Origin: Chloroflexota bacterium
Lineage (GTDB): Bacteria > Chloroflexota > Dehalococcoidia > Bin125
NCBI GenBank assembly: GCA_009838915.1
Contig: VXQT01000019.1
Coordinates: 24,284 to 88,283 of the forward strand
Direction of reading: 5' to 3'
Length of the DNA stretch: 64,000 nucleotides
In this document: positions 14,993 through 24,092 of the stretch, in pieces
Layout of the letters: every line of letters starts with the position of its first letter
How positions within the stretch are numbered: the stretch's first letter is position 1
Notes under the pieces: model-generated
Database searches by the model: none
Seen by the model: only the letters and a program-made list of their open reading frames with translations
Told to the model about the DNA's origin: nothing
Translations under genes and position numbers: made by a program

Positions 14993-16666
14993 ATGTCCAA
15001 GTCAGCGGCAGTTCTGCGACCGCGCGTGATCGTGCGCGATTGTGCCGCGCTCCACAGCCGGTTTCGGTTGTGGCTCGCGTTACTGGCCGTTGCCTCTGTT
15101 TTCTGGATTCCTGCCGCTGAAGGCGCCCAACTCGAGCCCTCGCCGCCATCTATCATCACGGACCATGCCGAGCCGCTCTCAGAGTCGGCGTCGACACCGC
15201 GAACCGCGCGCGTCGTCGCCGCGCATTGGGCGGCGATCACCGACCAGCGTCGCGACGTGCTCGACATCAGCCGCGCGGATGTGATCCGCATCCTCCAAGG
15301 CCGCACGCTCGACTGGTCGGAGCTTGGCGGGACGGCATTGCCGATACGCGTGTACCTGCCCCGATCGCAGGTCCGTCCCGTCGCCCGCGCGCTCGGAGTC
15401 GGGCTGGGCGAACTTCGAGTCGAGCTGGTTGCCGACCATCGAGTCGTGCAGCAGGTAGCAGCGACGCCCGGAGCATTCGCCTTGATCAGCCCTGAGCATC
15501 TCGCCTTGGGCGTTCTGGCCCTGACTGTAGACGGCCACGACCCCTACCGCGATCCCGGGCGAGCGTCGCCGCTGAAGCTCTGGCGTTGGCTCCCTGCACC
15601 GCGAACGCTCGCCGAACTGCAGAGGCTCACCACCGCACTGGCCAGTCATGCGCGGCAGTTCGATCCTGTCGGTATGGCGGTCACCGGCGAACTGATCCCC
15701 GTGCGCTGCGCCAATCACGTGCTGGCACTGCTCGACGACTACGACGCGATGTTCAGTGGCGTGCGCGACTCGCTGCTGGCTGCCGACCTCACCGTCGCGC
15801 CGCTTGAACATCCACTCACCGCGAACGCCGAGTTGACGCCCTGCGTCGAGACCGTGATCTTCACCGGCAGCCACCGCGTCGCGCCGGCGATGGCCAACGC
15901 GGGGATCGATGTGGTGTTCACGATCGGCAATCACATGATGGACTGCTGGGGCGGCTGCAACGGCGTCGCGGCGCTCTACGAGACCTTGGACCGCTTGCAC
16001 GCCGCGGGCATGGTCACGGTTGGCGCGGGCGAGAGCCTTGAGGCCGCCCGAATCCCCGGACTGGTCAGCGTGCAAACGAGGTCAGGACCGGTCAGCTTCG
16101 CCTTCCTCGGCTACGACTTCATCGCGCCGTGGTATCACGCCGAGGACGATCAGCCGGGAACGGCCCCGCTCGAAGCCAGGCATCTGCGCGAGGACATCGG
16201 CGCAGCAAGAGAGCTGGCCGATCACGTGATCGTGGGCGCGAACTGGGGCATCGAGTACGTCTCGAATCCGGTCCTCTACCAGCGCGACCTGGCCGGCATC
16301 GCCATGGAGGCCGGTGCCAGCCTGCTGGTTGGCAATCATCCCCACTGGGTGCAGGCGATCGAGCATTTCGACAATGCGTTGGTCGCCTACTCGTTTGGCA
16401 ACTTCATCTTCGACCAGAGTTGGTCGGTCCAGGTCACCCAGGGCATGTTGATGGAGCTCGGCTTCACCAACGAGCGGCTGCTTGGCTACCGGGTCCGACC
16501 CGTCATCATCCGCGCCCATAGCCGCAATCTGCCCTGGCGCTACCGGCCCGAGTTCGTTGATCCGGCCGGCGCCGGACGGCCGGTCATGGAGCGCATCTGG
16601 AACGCGACCGATCGGCTGCCCAACCGCCCGCCAACAGCAGCTACCATCCCTGAGAACCGCAACTAG
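14993..16666 (+). CDS. CapA-family putative metallophosphatase with N-terminal phosphate-binding-protein-like domain, secreted
   Basis: About 557 residues from an ATG at 14993, with a hydrophobic signal sequence ending near WIPAAEGAQ. Residues about 60-210 look like half of a PstS-type periplasmic binding fold (HWAAITDQRRDVLDISRADV, LGVLALTVDGHDPYRDP). Residues about 220-530 are the CapA domain: VAVTGELIPVRC-like AVTGELIPVR, LTVAPLEHPLT, VVFTIGNHMMDCW, GANWGIEYV, LVGNHPHWVQAIE, and YSFGNFIFDQ. CapA/PgsA proteins take part in poly-gamma-glutamate capsule export, but no capB or capC is present. The substrate-binding half could sense a ligand; this is inference. Confidence 0.8.
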   Translation: MSKSAAVLRPRVIVRDCAALHSRFRLWLALLAVASVFWIPAAEGAQLEPSPPSIITDHAEPLSESASTPRTARVVAAHWAAITDQRRDVLDISRADVIRILQGRTLDWSELGGTALPIRVYLPRSQVRPVARALGVGLGELRVELVADHRVVQQVAATPGAFALISPEHLALGVLALTVDGHDPYRDPGRASPLKLWRWLPAPRTLAELQRLTTALASHARQFDPVGMAVTGELIPVRCANHVLALLDDYDAMFSGVRDSLLAADLTVAPLEHPLTANAELTPCVETVIFTGSHRVAPAMANAGIDVVFTIGNHMMDCWGGCNGVAALYETLDRLHAAGMVTVGAGESLEAARIPGLVSVQTRSGPVSFAFLGYDFIAPWYHAEDDQPGTAPLEARHLREDIGAARELADHVIVGANWGIEYVSNPVLYQRDLAGIAMEAGASLLVGNHPHWVQAIEHFDNALVAYSFGNFIFDQSWSVQVTQGMLMELGFTNERLLGYRVRPVIIRAHSRNLPWRYRPEFVDPAGAGRPVMERIWNATDRLPNRPPTAATIPENRN

Positions 16667-16680
16667 ATGAGGCATTCATC

Positions 16681-17592
16681 GTGAGAATCGAAGACGACAA
16701 TGGCATTTCCGGACTGCTGATCGGTGAGGAGACCCGCCTCTGCGGCGGGTTCGGATTCATCGAGGGGCCGATCTGGATTGCGTCCGATCAGGCACTCGTG
16801 TTCAGCGACATTCCCGGCAATCGCCAGCACATCTGGCGGCCGGGCGACGCCGAGGCGGCCGTCTACCGCGAGCCCTCCGGCTGGTCCAACGGGCTGACGT
16901 TGGACGCCGACGGCAACCTGCTCGCCTGCGAGCACGGCGGCCGGCGCGTGTCCAGCGCGCCGTACGGCTCGCCCGGCGGCGAGACATCGCTGGCCGACAC
17001 CTGGGACGGCAAGCAGCTCAACAGCCCCAACGACCTGGTCGTCCACTCGTCGGGCGCGATCTTCTTCACGGACCCGATCTACGGCATGGATTCGGGCCGC
17101 ACGCCGCGCTTCGGCCAGGAAGGGCAGACGCAGGAGCTTGATTTCCAGGGCGTCTATCGGATCGATCCCGACGGGTCGCTGCACTGCGTCGCGCCGACCG
17201 GCTTCTCCAATCCCAACGGGCTCGCCTTCACTCCGGACGAGTCGCAGCTCTACATCGGTGATTCGCAGGAGGGCTTGATCTGGCGCTACGAGGTGAACGC
17301 CGACCTCACGCTCGGCGACCGCGTGCTGTTCGTCGACCAGTCCAACGACGACCGCCGCGGCGCGCCCGACGGGATGAAAGTCGACAGGGACGGCCGCCTC
17401 TGGACCACGGGCGCGGGCGGCGTCTCGGCGCACGCCGCCGACGGAGCCTACCTCGGCGTATTCGAGATGGACGAGCACGCCGCCAACTTGACCTTCGGCG
17501 GCGACGAATTCTCCACCCTCTACATGACCGCCGGCACCACCCTGTTCAGTATCGAGACGGCAGTGCGCGGGATCGTCCCGGGGTCGCGGTAG
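16681..17592 (+). CDS. SMP-30/gluconolactonase-like beta-propeller lactonase
   Basis: 303 residues from a GTG at 16681. Six-bladed propeller motifs typical of the family are GFGFIEGPIWIASDQALVFS (metal-binding Glu), SNGLTLDADGNLLACEHG, LNSPNDLVVHSSGAIFFTDP (metal Asn and Asp region), NGLAFTPDESQLYIGDS, and APDGMKVDRDGRLW. The enzymes hydrolyse sugar lactones or related esters with a divalent metal. It sits between the CapA-type gene and a Rieske oxygenase gene on the same strand, which suggests a sugar or aromatic-acid catabolic use but does not define it. Confidence 0.88.
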   Translation: MRIEDDNGISGLLIGEETRLCGGFGFIEGPIWIASDQALVFSDIPGNRQHIWRPGDAEAAVYREPSGWSNGLTLDADGNLLACEHGGRRVSSAPYGSPGGETSLADTWDGKQLNSPNDLVVHSSGAIFFTDPIYGMDSGRTPRFGQEGQTQELDFQGVYRIDPDGSLHCVAPTGFSNPNGLAFTPDESQLYIGDSQEGLIWRYEVNADLTLGDRVLFVDQSNDDRRGAPDGMKVDRDGRLWTTGAGGVSAHAADGAYLGVFEMDEHAANLTFGGDEFSTLYMTAGTTLFSIETAVRGIVPGSR

Positions 17593-17630
17593 TAGAGCGC
17601 TTCGACGAGTCCAGAGGGGGCGCGACACTG

Positions 17631-18791
17631 ATGGTCGTCACCAATCCGCTCGACTTGCTCGATTACGCCATGGCGCCGTTGCGCTCGGCCAGAGCGCTGC
17701 CCTTCGCTGCCTATCGCGATCCGGCGCTCTTCAACCTGGAGATGGAGCAGCTCTTCCGCGGCGACTGGGTGGCGGTCTGCCCGGCCAACGCACTGTCGGG
17801 GCCCGGCGACTACATCGCGCTCCACGTCGGCGGCGAACCGCTTGCCATCGTTCGCGGCGAAGACGGTGAGTTGCGCGCGCTCTCCAACGTCTGCCGACAC
17901 CGCGGCACGCTGATGCTTGATTCGGGCGTCGATTGCCTCGAGGGCGGCACGATCGTCTGCCCCTATCACGCCTGGAGTTACGACGACTCCGGCGTGTTTC
18001 GGGGAGCGCCCTACGCACAGGGACTCAAGATCAATCCGCAAGAACACAGCCTGCCGCAGTTCCGGGTCGAAGTCTGGATGGGCGTCGTCTTCGTCTGTCT
18101 CAATCCCGACGCGCCGCCGCTGACGGAGCGGTTGGCCGGCATCGCGCCGCGCCTGGCCGAGTTCGACATGCCGTCCTATCACGTGGCAGGACCGCTGGCG
18201 GCACCCGAAGTCTGGGACGCCAACTGGAAGCTGATCCTCGAGAACGGGATGGAGAGCTATCACCTGTTCAAGGTGCACAAGGACACGCTGGAACAGATCA
18301 CGCCCACGCGCGGCGCCTACTACATCGAGGGTTCCGCCGCCTGGACGCTGACCGGCGGCGCGATCGTCGAGGATTCCGGCTCTGGCATTGTCGGCCAGCT
18401 CCTCAACCGCCTGTTCTGGAGCAGCAGTGGCGGCGACCACTACACCCTGGTCTCGATTCCGCCGTCGTTCGTCGGCGTGGTCACGGACGAGTCCTGGGAC
18501 TGGATCGTAGTCCACCCGATCAGTCCGACATCGACCAGCGTGTTTCAGGGGTCGCTGACGAAGCAGTCGGTCGATCGGGTGAGCCAGCGGATCGCGGACG
18601 GCTACGCGTCGGCGTTTCTCGAAGAAGACCGGGCAATCTGCGAGCGAGCGCAGGCCGGGATGGCGTCACGCCACTCGCAGGGCGGGCGGCTGGTCCCGCT
18701 CGAGCGCGTCGTGGTCGACTTTCACCACTATCTGGGCTGGCGCCTGACCGGCCAACAGCCGCCGGCGCCGCACGTGGAGGTGTCACGATGA
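17631..18791 (+). CDS. Rieske non-heme iron ring-hydroxylating oxygenase, alpha subunit
   Basis: 386 residues. The Rieske [2Fe-2S] site is Cys88/His90 (NVCRHRG) and Cys110/His113 (VCPYHAWSYDD). The C-terminal catalytic domain carries the mononuclear iron His pair in LILENGMESYHLFKVHKD. This architecture belongs to the alpha subunits of aromatic or quaternary-amine oxygenases, which use electrons from a reductase to insert oxygen. No beta subunit, ferredoxin or reductase follows; instead a small membrane protein starts in an ATGA overlap. Its relatives include carnitine/choline- and phthalate-type oxygenases, so substrate class is open. Confidence 0.92.
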   Translation: MVVTNPLDLLDYAMAPLRSARALPFAAYRDPALFNLEMEQLFRGDWVAVCPANALSGPGDYIALHVGGEPLAIVRGEDGELRALSNVCRHRGTLMLDSGVDCLEGGTIVCPYHAWSYDDSGVFRGAPYAQGLKINPQEHSLPQFRVEVWMGVVFVCLNPDAPPLTERLAGIAPRLAEFDMPSYHVAGPLAAPEVWDANWKLILENGMESYHLFKVHKDTLEQITPTRGAYYIEGSAAWTLTGGAIVEDSGSGIVGQLLNRLFWSSSGGDHYTLVSIPPSFVGVVTDESWDWIVVHPISPTSTSVFQGSLTKQSVDRVSQRIADGYASAFLEEDRAICERAQAGMASRHSQGGRLVPLERVVVDFHHYLGWRLTGQQPPAPHVEVSR

Positions 18792-19087
18792 GCTTCGATC
18801 GACGCGGTGAAGGGGGGCTGCTGCAGAGCAAGAACAGCCAGTGGCTCAATCTGGTTGTGCTGGCAATCCTGATTGTCGCGATCGGGCTGGATTTCACACC
18901 TGTATGGGGTTGGCTGTTCCTCGTCTGGGCGCTGCTTGCCGTGGTCAACGGCGCGACCTTCGTGCTTGAGCCGATCTATCGCAGCGAACACCCTCGGCTG
19001 TTCTGGTTCGTGACGTTGTTCTGGTTCGTCCTCAGCCTGGTCGTGATCGCCAACGACTTCGGCGCATTCGGCTCGAGCTACTACTAG
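18788..19087 (+). CDS. small three-helix membrane protein of unknown function
   Basis: 99 residues from an ATG at 18788 that overlaps the Rieske stop (ATGA), which supports it as a real coupled gene. After a short polar N-terminus there are three hydrophobic segments (LNLVVLAILIVAIGL, GWLFLVWALLAVVNGATFVL, LFWFVTLFWFVLSLVVIA). I do not recognise a family. Because it is coupled to an oxygenase, a role in membrane anchoring or electron delivery is possible but not shown. Its stop overlaps the convergent CinA-like gene by 4 bp. Confidence 0.7.
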   Translation: MSFDRRGEGGLLQSKNSQWLNLVVLAILIVAIGLDFTPVWGWLFLVWALLAVVNGATFVLEPIYRSEHPRLFWFVTLFWFVLSLVVIANDFGAFGSSYY

Positions 19088-19572
19088 CCCGCTTGGCGCA
19101 GGACGGACTCGAACACCTCCAGCGTTCGCTTTGTGAACAGCCACATGTTCTCTTCGCGATCCTCGATGCCGGTCTCCAGCGTCTCGACGTATTCGGACGG
19201 CCCGGCGATGGCGATGCAGGTGTGGCCGGAGGCGTCTCCGTAGACGTTGCCGCCCGGTCCGGCGGCGCCGGTCTCGCCGATGCCCCAGGTCGCGCCCAGG
19301 CGCCCGCGGATCGTCTCGGCGATGATCCGCGCGTAGGGTTCGCTGCTGGAGCGGACGCCGGGATAATCGTCGAGGTCGATGCCAAGGAATTCGGTGCGCG
19401 CGACCAGCGTGTAGGTGACGGCCGCGCCCCGGTAGTAGCGCGATGCGCCGGGGATCGACAGCAGCGCGGCCGAGACCATGCCGCCGGCGGTCGTCTCGCA
19501 GATCGCGACTGTCTCGCCTCGCTCGCGCAGCAGTGCGGCGATGCTCTTGGCCATCGGTTGCAGTGGTTGCAT
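19084..19572 (-). CDS. CinA C-terminal domain protein, nicotinamide-nucleotide amidohydrolase-like
   Basis: 162 residues containing only the CinA-C (PncC) domain. Motifs are AICETTAGGMVSAALLSIPGA (family consensus has E-S-C/T-T-G-G), YRGAAVTYT, and GETGAAGPGG. PncC deamidates NMN to nicotinate mononucleotide in NAD recycling. Here the usual catalytic-site Ser-Cys/Thr is CETTAGG, with Thr instead of Ser, so activity may be changed. The start has no strong ribosome-binding site; an ATG seven codons in is an alternative. Confidence 0.75.
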   Translation of the reverse strand: MQPLQPMAKSIAALLRERGETVAICETTAGGMVSAALLSIPGASRYYRGAAVTYTLVARTEFLGIDLDDYPGVRSSSEPYARIIAETIRGRLGATWGIGETGAAGPGGNVYGDASGHTCIAIAGPSEYVETLETGIEDREENMWLFTKRTLEVFESVLRQAG

Positions 19573-19616
19573 GTTGTTCCTCCTCGTCCGACACGCAGGC
19601 TAGTCGGCTGAAGCCT

Positions 19617-19660
19617 GCCCCCTCTGCCTGCGGCAGCTCCCCCCGCTCTGCGGGGGGAGA
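19617..19660. repeat. dispersed double-hairpin repeat, copy A
   Basis: Between the CinA-like and ThuA-like genes. A weaker hairpin (CTGCCTGCGGCAG) is followed by a strong one with CTCCCCCCGC and GCGGGGGGAG arms. The same two-part unit recurs at 42796-42850 and 60691-60737, so this is a dispersed intergenic repeat family. It could also act as a transcription terminator, though no U-tract follows. Confidence 0.7.
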
Positions 19661-19711
19661 GAATCGAGCGGCTAGCATCGGAGCAAGTTCGAGAAGCCGG
19701 AAGGATCCGCC

Positions 19712-20524
19712 ATGAGCACACCGATTCGCGTCCACGTTGTCGCCGGGGGATTTCCTCCAGGGCAGCACGCCGGTCACGACATCGACTACGCGCGCATGCG
19801 CATCTTGACCGCGCTGCAGGCGAACGAGAACGTCCACACGACGGTCAGCGGCGATTTCACCGACTGCCACAAGTGGATCCGCGACGCACACCTGATGATC
19901 TGCTACGTCGCGGGGCCGTTCGCCGACGAGTACCAGACCGGCGTGATCCGCGACTGGCTCGGCGAGGGCGGCCGCTGGCTGGCGCTGCACGGATCCTCGG
20001 GCGGCAAGGCGGAGCGGATCGGCCGCGAGGACGGCCGCCGGCGCTGGGTCAAGACCGACTACCACGAGGCGTTGGGCGGCTTCTTCCTCACTCATCCGCC
20101 GATCCAGGAGATGAACGTCGCGGTGGCCGACGCCAACCATCCGCTGACCCACAATCTGCCGTCATCGTTCCCGGTCCAGGACGAGCCTTACATGGTCGAG
20201 ATCATGCATCCCGACACGCAGGTGCTGCTGACGACCGAGGACATCACCTCGCCGCCCTACGTTGACGAAATCTACGGCGGCGACTCTGCGTTGCTGCCCG
20301 ACGGCAGATCGCACGCGCTCGGTTTCGCGCGCAAGGTCGGCGAAGGCGAGGTCGCCTACATCGCGCCGGGACACTGTCACACGCCCTTGACCAACGTGCA
20401 GTCGTCGGTGCACGAGAGCATCTCGGCAGACGGCGTCCCCCCGCTCCGCTTCCGAGGCCCCTGGGAGACCGACGCCTACGAGCAACTGCTCCGCAACGCG
20501 ATCGACTGGGGCACCGGCGCCTAG
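19712..20524 (+). CDS. ThuA-like domain protein (glutamine-amidotransferase-like fold)
   Basis: 270 residues. The fold is suggested by VHVVAGGFPPGQHAGHD, DAHLMICYVAGPFADEYQ, GEGGRWLALHGSSGG and FLTHPPIQEM, ending with AYIAPGHCHTP. ThuA-type proteins were named for trehalose utilisation and resemble class I glutamine amidotransferases without the catalytic Cys; the nucleophile-elbow position here is LALHGSSG, consistent with that. The role is unclear. It is convergent with the amidase gene, overlapping by 4 bp. Confidence 0.72.
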   Translation: MSTPIRVHVVAGGFPPGQHAGHDIDYARMRILTALQANENVHTTVSGDFTDCHKWIRDAHLMICYVAGPFADEYQTGVIRDWLGEGGRWLALHGSSGGKAERIGREDGRRRWVKTDYHEALGGFFLTHPPIQEMNVAVADANHPLTHNLPSSFPVQDEPYMVEIMHPDTQVLLTTEDITSPPYVDEIYGGDSALLPDGRSHALGFARKVGEGEVAYIAPGHCHTPLTNVQSSVHESISADGVPPLRFRGPWETDAYEQLLRNAIDWGTGA

Positions 20525-21918
20525 AGCGCCGGATTGCGCATGAAGTCAGTCGCCTGCTCGAAGGCGTAGCCGACCTGGCAGAGGGCGGCCTCGCTGCCCA
20601 GCGGTCCGACAAGTTGCAGGGCGATCGGCAGACCCTCCTCGCTCCAGCCGTTGGGCAGCGTCAGCGTGGGCGCTCGGTTCATGTCCCACGGCGCGGTGTA
20701 CTGCAGCCTTGACCACTGAAACTCGCCGGGTGTGTCGTCGTACATCATGTCCTCGGTCACCTGGTGCGGCAGCGTGCCCTGCGCCGGGCAGGCGAGCATG
20801 TCGATGTCGGCGAAGCAGCGGACCAGCAGCCCGCGCAACTCTTCTCGCCGGATGCAGGCGGCGGCGTAGTCGGTCGCGCCGACCGACGACCCCAACTCCA
20901 ACCAGGCGCCGAACCAGTTGCCGTAGTCGGCGGCTCGGCTCGGGTAGTGATCGAGGTGCGCGTAGAGCGCCTCGACCGAGCACAGCGTCGGCCAGTCGGG
21001 CATGTACGGTCCGAAGTCGGGCAGCGTCACGTCGACGATCTCCGCACCCAGCGAAGCCAGCGTCTCCACCGAGGCCGCCACGGCCTCGGCGATCGGCGCG
21101 CTCACAGCCTCGGTCGCGTAGCGCCGGTCGTAGCCGACCCGCATCCCCTCGACGCCGCCGGTGATGCGCTCGATCATCGCTGGAGCTGGTTCGGGCAGCG
21201 TGGTCGGGTCGTTTGGGTCGTCCCCGGCGATCACTTCAAGCGTCACGGCGCAGTCCCAGGTCGAGCGGCACATCGGTCCGACGTGATCCAGCGACTGGGC
21301 CAGATCGAGCACGCCGTAGCGGCTGACGCGGCCCCAGGTCGGCTTCAGGCCGACGATGCCGCAGGACGCCGACGGTCCGCGAATTGAGCCGCCGGTGTCG
21401 CTGCCCAGCGAGGCGTTGCAGAGCCCGGCCGCGGTGGCCACGCCTGAGCCGCTGGAAGAGACACCGGTCCAACGGTCGGAGGCCCAGGGATTGACCGGCA
21501 CCTGGCGTGCTCGGTTGTAGCCGGCCATTGCGCCCTCGGTCAGGTTGAGCTTGCCCAGCAGCACCGCCCCGGCCTCACGGAACCGGGCGACGACGGTCGA
21601 GTCGAACTCGGGGACGAAGTCCTCCAGCACTTTCGTCCCGCCCATCGTGCGCACGCCGGTCGTGTAGCAGAGATCTTTGACCGCGATCGGGATGCCGTGC
21701 AGCGGACCGCGATAGTCGCCGGCGGCGATCTCGTCGGCAGCCCGCTGCGCTTCGGCCAGGGCCGACTCGGCCATCACCGTCGCGTAGCTCTTGAGCCGGC
21801 CGTCGTGCGCGTCGATGCGATCGAGCTGCGCCTCCGTCAGTTCAACCGGCGACAGGTCGCCGGACGCGATCCGGGGCGCAAGCTCTTCGATCGTGGCGTA
21901 AGCGAGATCATCGGTCAT
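20521..21918 (-). CDS. amidase signature family hydrolase
   Basis: 465 residues, the family's usual length. The catalytic Lys is in GIPIAVKDLCYT and the Ser-cisSer-Lys region is SSSGSGVATAAG followed by LGSDTGGSIRGPSASCG. VGLKPTWGRVSRYGV matches the consensus after the triad. It hydrolyses an amide bond; GatA is excluded because no gatB or gatC is near and the C-terminal half differs. It follows the EthD-domain gene on the same strand (45 bp gap), suggesting a shared transcript. Substrate unknown. Confidence 0.92.
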   Translation of the reverse strand: MTDDLAYATIEELAPRIASGDLSPVELTEAQLDRIDAHDGRLKSYATVMAESALAEAQRAADEIAAGDYRGPLHGIPIAVKDLCYTTGVRTMGGTKVLEDFVPEFDSTVVARFREAGAVLLGKLNLTEGAMAGYNRARQVPVNPWASDRWTGVSSSGSGVATAAGLCNASLGSDTGGSIRGPSASCGIVGLKPTWGRVSRYGVLDLAQSLDHVGPMCRSTWDCAVTLEVIAGDDPNDPTTLPEPAPAMIERITGGVEGMRVGYDRRYATEAVSAPIAEAVAASVETLASLGAEIVDVTLPDFGPYMPDWPTLCSVEALYAHLDHYPSRAADYGNWFGAWLELGSSVGATDYAAACIRREELRGLLVRCFADIDMLACPAQGTLPHQVTEDMMYDDTPGEFQWSRLQYTAPWDMNRAPTLTLPNGWSEEGLPIALQLVGPLGSEAALCQVGYAFEQATDFMRNPAL

Positions 21919-21963
21919 GGTTCAACTCCGCTTGCTGGTTGTGCCGGGATTGGGATTCGGAGC

Positions 21964-22710
21964 TCAGGGAATCCCGATCAGCTCCGTGTCGGCGCCAAAC
22001 CAGATGGTCGCTCCTCCGTCGACCATCGGCCCGAATGAGTCGGGCTTGATCGTCTCGCCATAGCGAGCCCAGCCGGATGGATCGCGGAAGTACAGCTCGG
22101 CCATGCCTGCGTAAGGCTCGTCATCCGGATCCATGCTGTGGCTGACCACGTAGCGCAGCCCGCCAACCTGGCGCATGGTCTGCTTGACGTTGGGCGCGTG
22201 GTCTTCCAGCCAGACGCGGAAAAACTCATCCCAGTCAACGCCCTTCTTCGCCTTGACGAGGAACGAGACTTTGAACAGGTTGCTGCGAGTTGTCGGGAAT
22301 GGCTCATTCAGCGTCAACGGCACGACAGGCAGATCGTCGGCCCCGTCGATCACGACGTGTTCGCTGGTCGCCCAGGGCACGAATGGTTCGACCTTCTGAT
22401 CGAAGGTATCTCGCGGTTCGGTAAACATCGGGCCGGTGGGCTTGCGCAACGGCCGGTCAAACCAGAGCTGGGCCATGCCGTCAAACGTCGGCCGAGCCCT
22501 CTGCTCCCCTTGTTCAGCGTTGAACAGCGTGACCAGACATTTGCGAGCCGGCTTGCGGCCTGCCGCGACCGCTTCCTCCTGCGCTCGGAGCACGCCAGGC
22601 ATGTGATTCTTGTACCAGTGCGCGATCATCTCGTCGCGCGACGCGGCCTCGCGTCGGCGGATCATGAACATCATCTTCGCGCCAGGCGTCGTTGAGATTG
22701 CATTGCTCAC
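21964..22710 (-). CDS. duplicated EthD-domain protein
   Basis: 248 residues with two related ferredoxin-like domains. The first begins MMFMIRRREAASRDEMIAHWYKNHMPGVL, the second FKVSFLVKAKKGVDWDEFF followed by WLEDHAPNVKQTMRQVGGLRYVVSH. Each domain ends with an aromatic-rich segment (AQLWFDRP, AELYFRDPSGW). EthD-like proteins accompany catabolic oxygenases, and some are dimeric alpha-beta-barrel monooxygenases or cyclases. Here the dimer is built into one chain. It is divergent from the aminotransferase gene, 94 bp apart, and probably co-transcribed with the amidase. Confidence 0.75.
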   Translation of the reverse strand: MSNAISTTPGAKMMFMIRRREAASRDEMIAHWYKNHMPGVLRAQEEAVAAGRKPARKCLVTLFNAEQGEQRARPTFDGMAQLWFDRPLRKPTGPMFTEPRDTFDQKVEPFVPWATSEHVVIDGADDLPVVPLTLNEPFPTTRSNLFKVSFLVKAKKGVDWDEFFRVWLEDHAPNVKQTMRQVGGLRYVVSHSMDPDDEPYAGMAELYFRDPSGWARYGETIKPDSFGPMVDGGATIWFGADTELIGIP

Positions 22711-22804
22711 AGTCGGTTCCCTTCGGCGGGCAGCGCTCTGCGATTTGGGCCGAGTCTACGCGCCAGAGGTTGCAACCGTCGGGCGCAGCGCTGACAATCG
22801 CCAC

Positions 22805-24088
22805 ATGACAACTGAGACGACTCAAGACCTGCTCGAGCGCCGCGCGCGGTTGCTGGGAGCGGGCATCGCCACCTTCTACGACGATCCGGTGCACATCGTG
22901 CGCGGCGAGGGCGCCTGGCTCTTCGACGCCGACGGAAGGCGCTACCTCGACCTCTACAACAACGTGCCCTGCGTCGGCCATGCGCACCCGCGCGTGGTCG
23001 AGGCGATGCAGCGGCAGACCGAGACGCTCAACGTGCACTCGCGCTACTTGCATGAGGGCATCCTCGACTACGCCGAGCACCTCACCTCACTGCACGCCGA
23101 CCACCTGACGACCGCCGTCTTCACCTGCAGCGGCACCGAGGCGAACGAGGTCGCCATCCTGATGGCTCGCGCCGCGACCGGGGGCCGCGGACTGATCTAC
23201 ACGCAGGCCGCCTACCACGGCAACTCGACCGAAGTGCGCAAGCTCTCGCGTCTGCGCGGCGAGCACGAGCCGCAGTTCCGCTCTATTCCGGTGCCGCAGC
23301 GTTATCGGCCGATTGCAGAGGATCTCGACGACGAGGCGTTGACCGAGGCCTACCTGGCTCGACTGCGCGCCGAGATCGACGGCTTCGCCGAAGACGGCGT
23401 GCCCTTCGCGGGCATGATGGTCTGCTCGATCCTGGCCAACGAGGGCCTGCCCGACATCCCGCCCGGTTTCATGTCTCGGGCAGCGGAGATGGTCCGCAAC
23501 GCGGGCGGGTTGTTCATCTGCGATGAGGTCCAGGCCGGGTTCGCCCGTTCGGGCAACTGGTGGGGCTACGAGACCACGGGCATCAGACCCGACATCGTCA
23601 GCATGGGCAAGCCGATGGGCAATGGGCTGCCTCTGGCCGGCGTCGTCGCCTCGCGCGAACTGGTGGAAACGTTCCGTGACAGGACGCGCTACTTCAACAC
23701 CTTCGCCTCCAGCCCGCTACAGGCGGCCGTCGGCGAGGCCGTGTTGAGCGTGATCGAGGACGAGGGGCTGGTCCAGAGCGTCGCCGACATCGGCGGCTAC
23801 CTGATCGAGAACCTGCGCTCGCTGCAAGAAGGCTGCGAGCCGATGTCCGATGTACGCGGTCACGGCCTGTTCATTGGCATGGAGTGGGTCTCCGATCGAG
23901 CCGCCAGGACGCCCGATCCGGACGGTGCGGACGTCATCGTCAATCGGTTGCGCCGGGCCGGGTTCCTGATGGGTCGCGCGGGCGAGTTCGGCAATGTGCT
24001 CAAGGTGCGACCTCCGTTGGTGCTCCAGCGGGAGCAGGCGGACATGTTCCTCGAAGCGTTCGAGGCCGCCATCGCCGAGCCGGTCTGA
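22805..24088 (+). CDS. class III PLP-dependent aminotransferase or phospho-lyase
   Basis: 427 residues from an ATG at 22805; the frame upstream runs back into the EthD gene and is not coding. PLP Lys269 is in SMGKPMGNGLPLAG, and the ICDEVQAGFARSGNWWG segment holds the cofactor-binding Asp. The N-terminal part (YLDLYNNVPCVGHAHPRVVEAM) resembles the AGXT2-like group, which includes ethanolamine-phosphate and 5-phosphohydroxylysine phospho-lyases as well as 4-aminobutyrate-type aminotransferases. A kinase gene follows after 4 bp, and such kinase/class III pairs are known as fusions or operons. I therefore consider a phospho-lyase as likely as a transaminase. Confidence 0.85.
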   Translation: MTTETTQDLLERRARLLGAGIATFYDDPVHIVRGEGAWLFDADGRRYLDLYNNVPCVGHAHPRVVEAMQRQTETLNVHSRYLHEGILDYAEHLTSLHADHLTTAVFTCSGTEANEVAILMARAATGGRGLIYTQAAYHGNSTEVRKLSRLRGEHEPQFRSIPVPQRYRPIAEDLDDEALTEAYLARLRAEIDGFAEDGVPFAGMMVCSILANEGLPDIPPGFMSRAAEMVRNAGGLFICDEVQAGFARSGNWWGYETTGIRPDIVSMGKPMGNGLPLAGVVASRELVETFRDRTRYFNTFASSPLQAAVGEAVLSVIEDEGLVQSVADIGGYLIENLRSLQEGCEPMSDVRGHGLFIGMEWVSDRAARTPDPDGADVIVNRLRRAGFLMGRAGEFGNVLKVRPPLVLQREQADMFLEAFEAAIAEPV

Positions 24089-24092
24089 TTCG

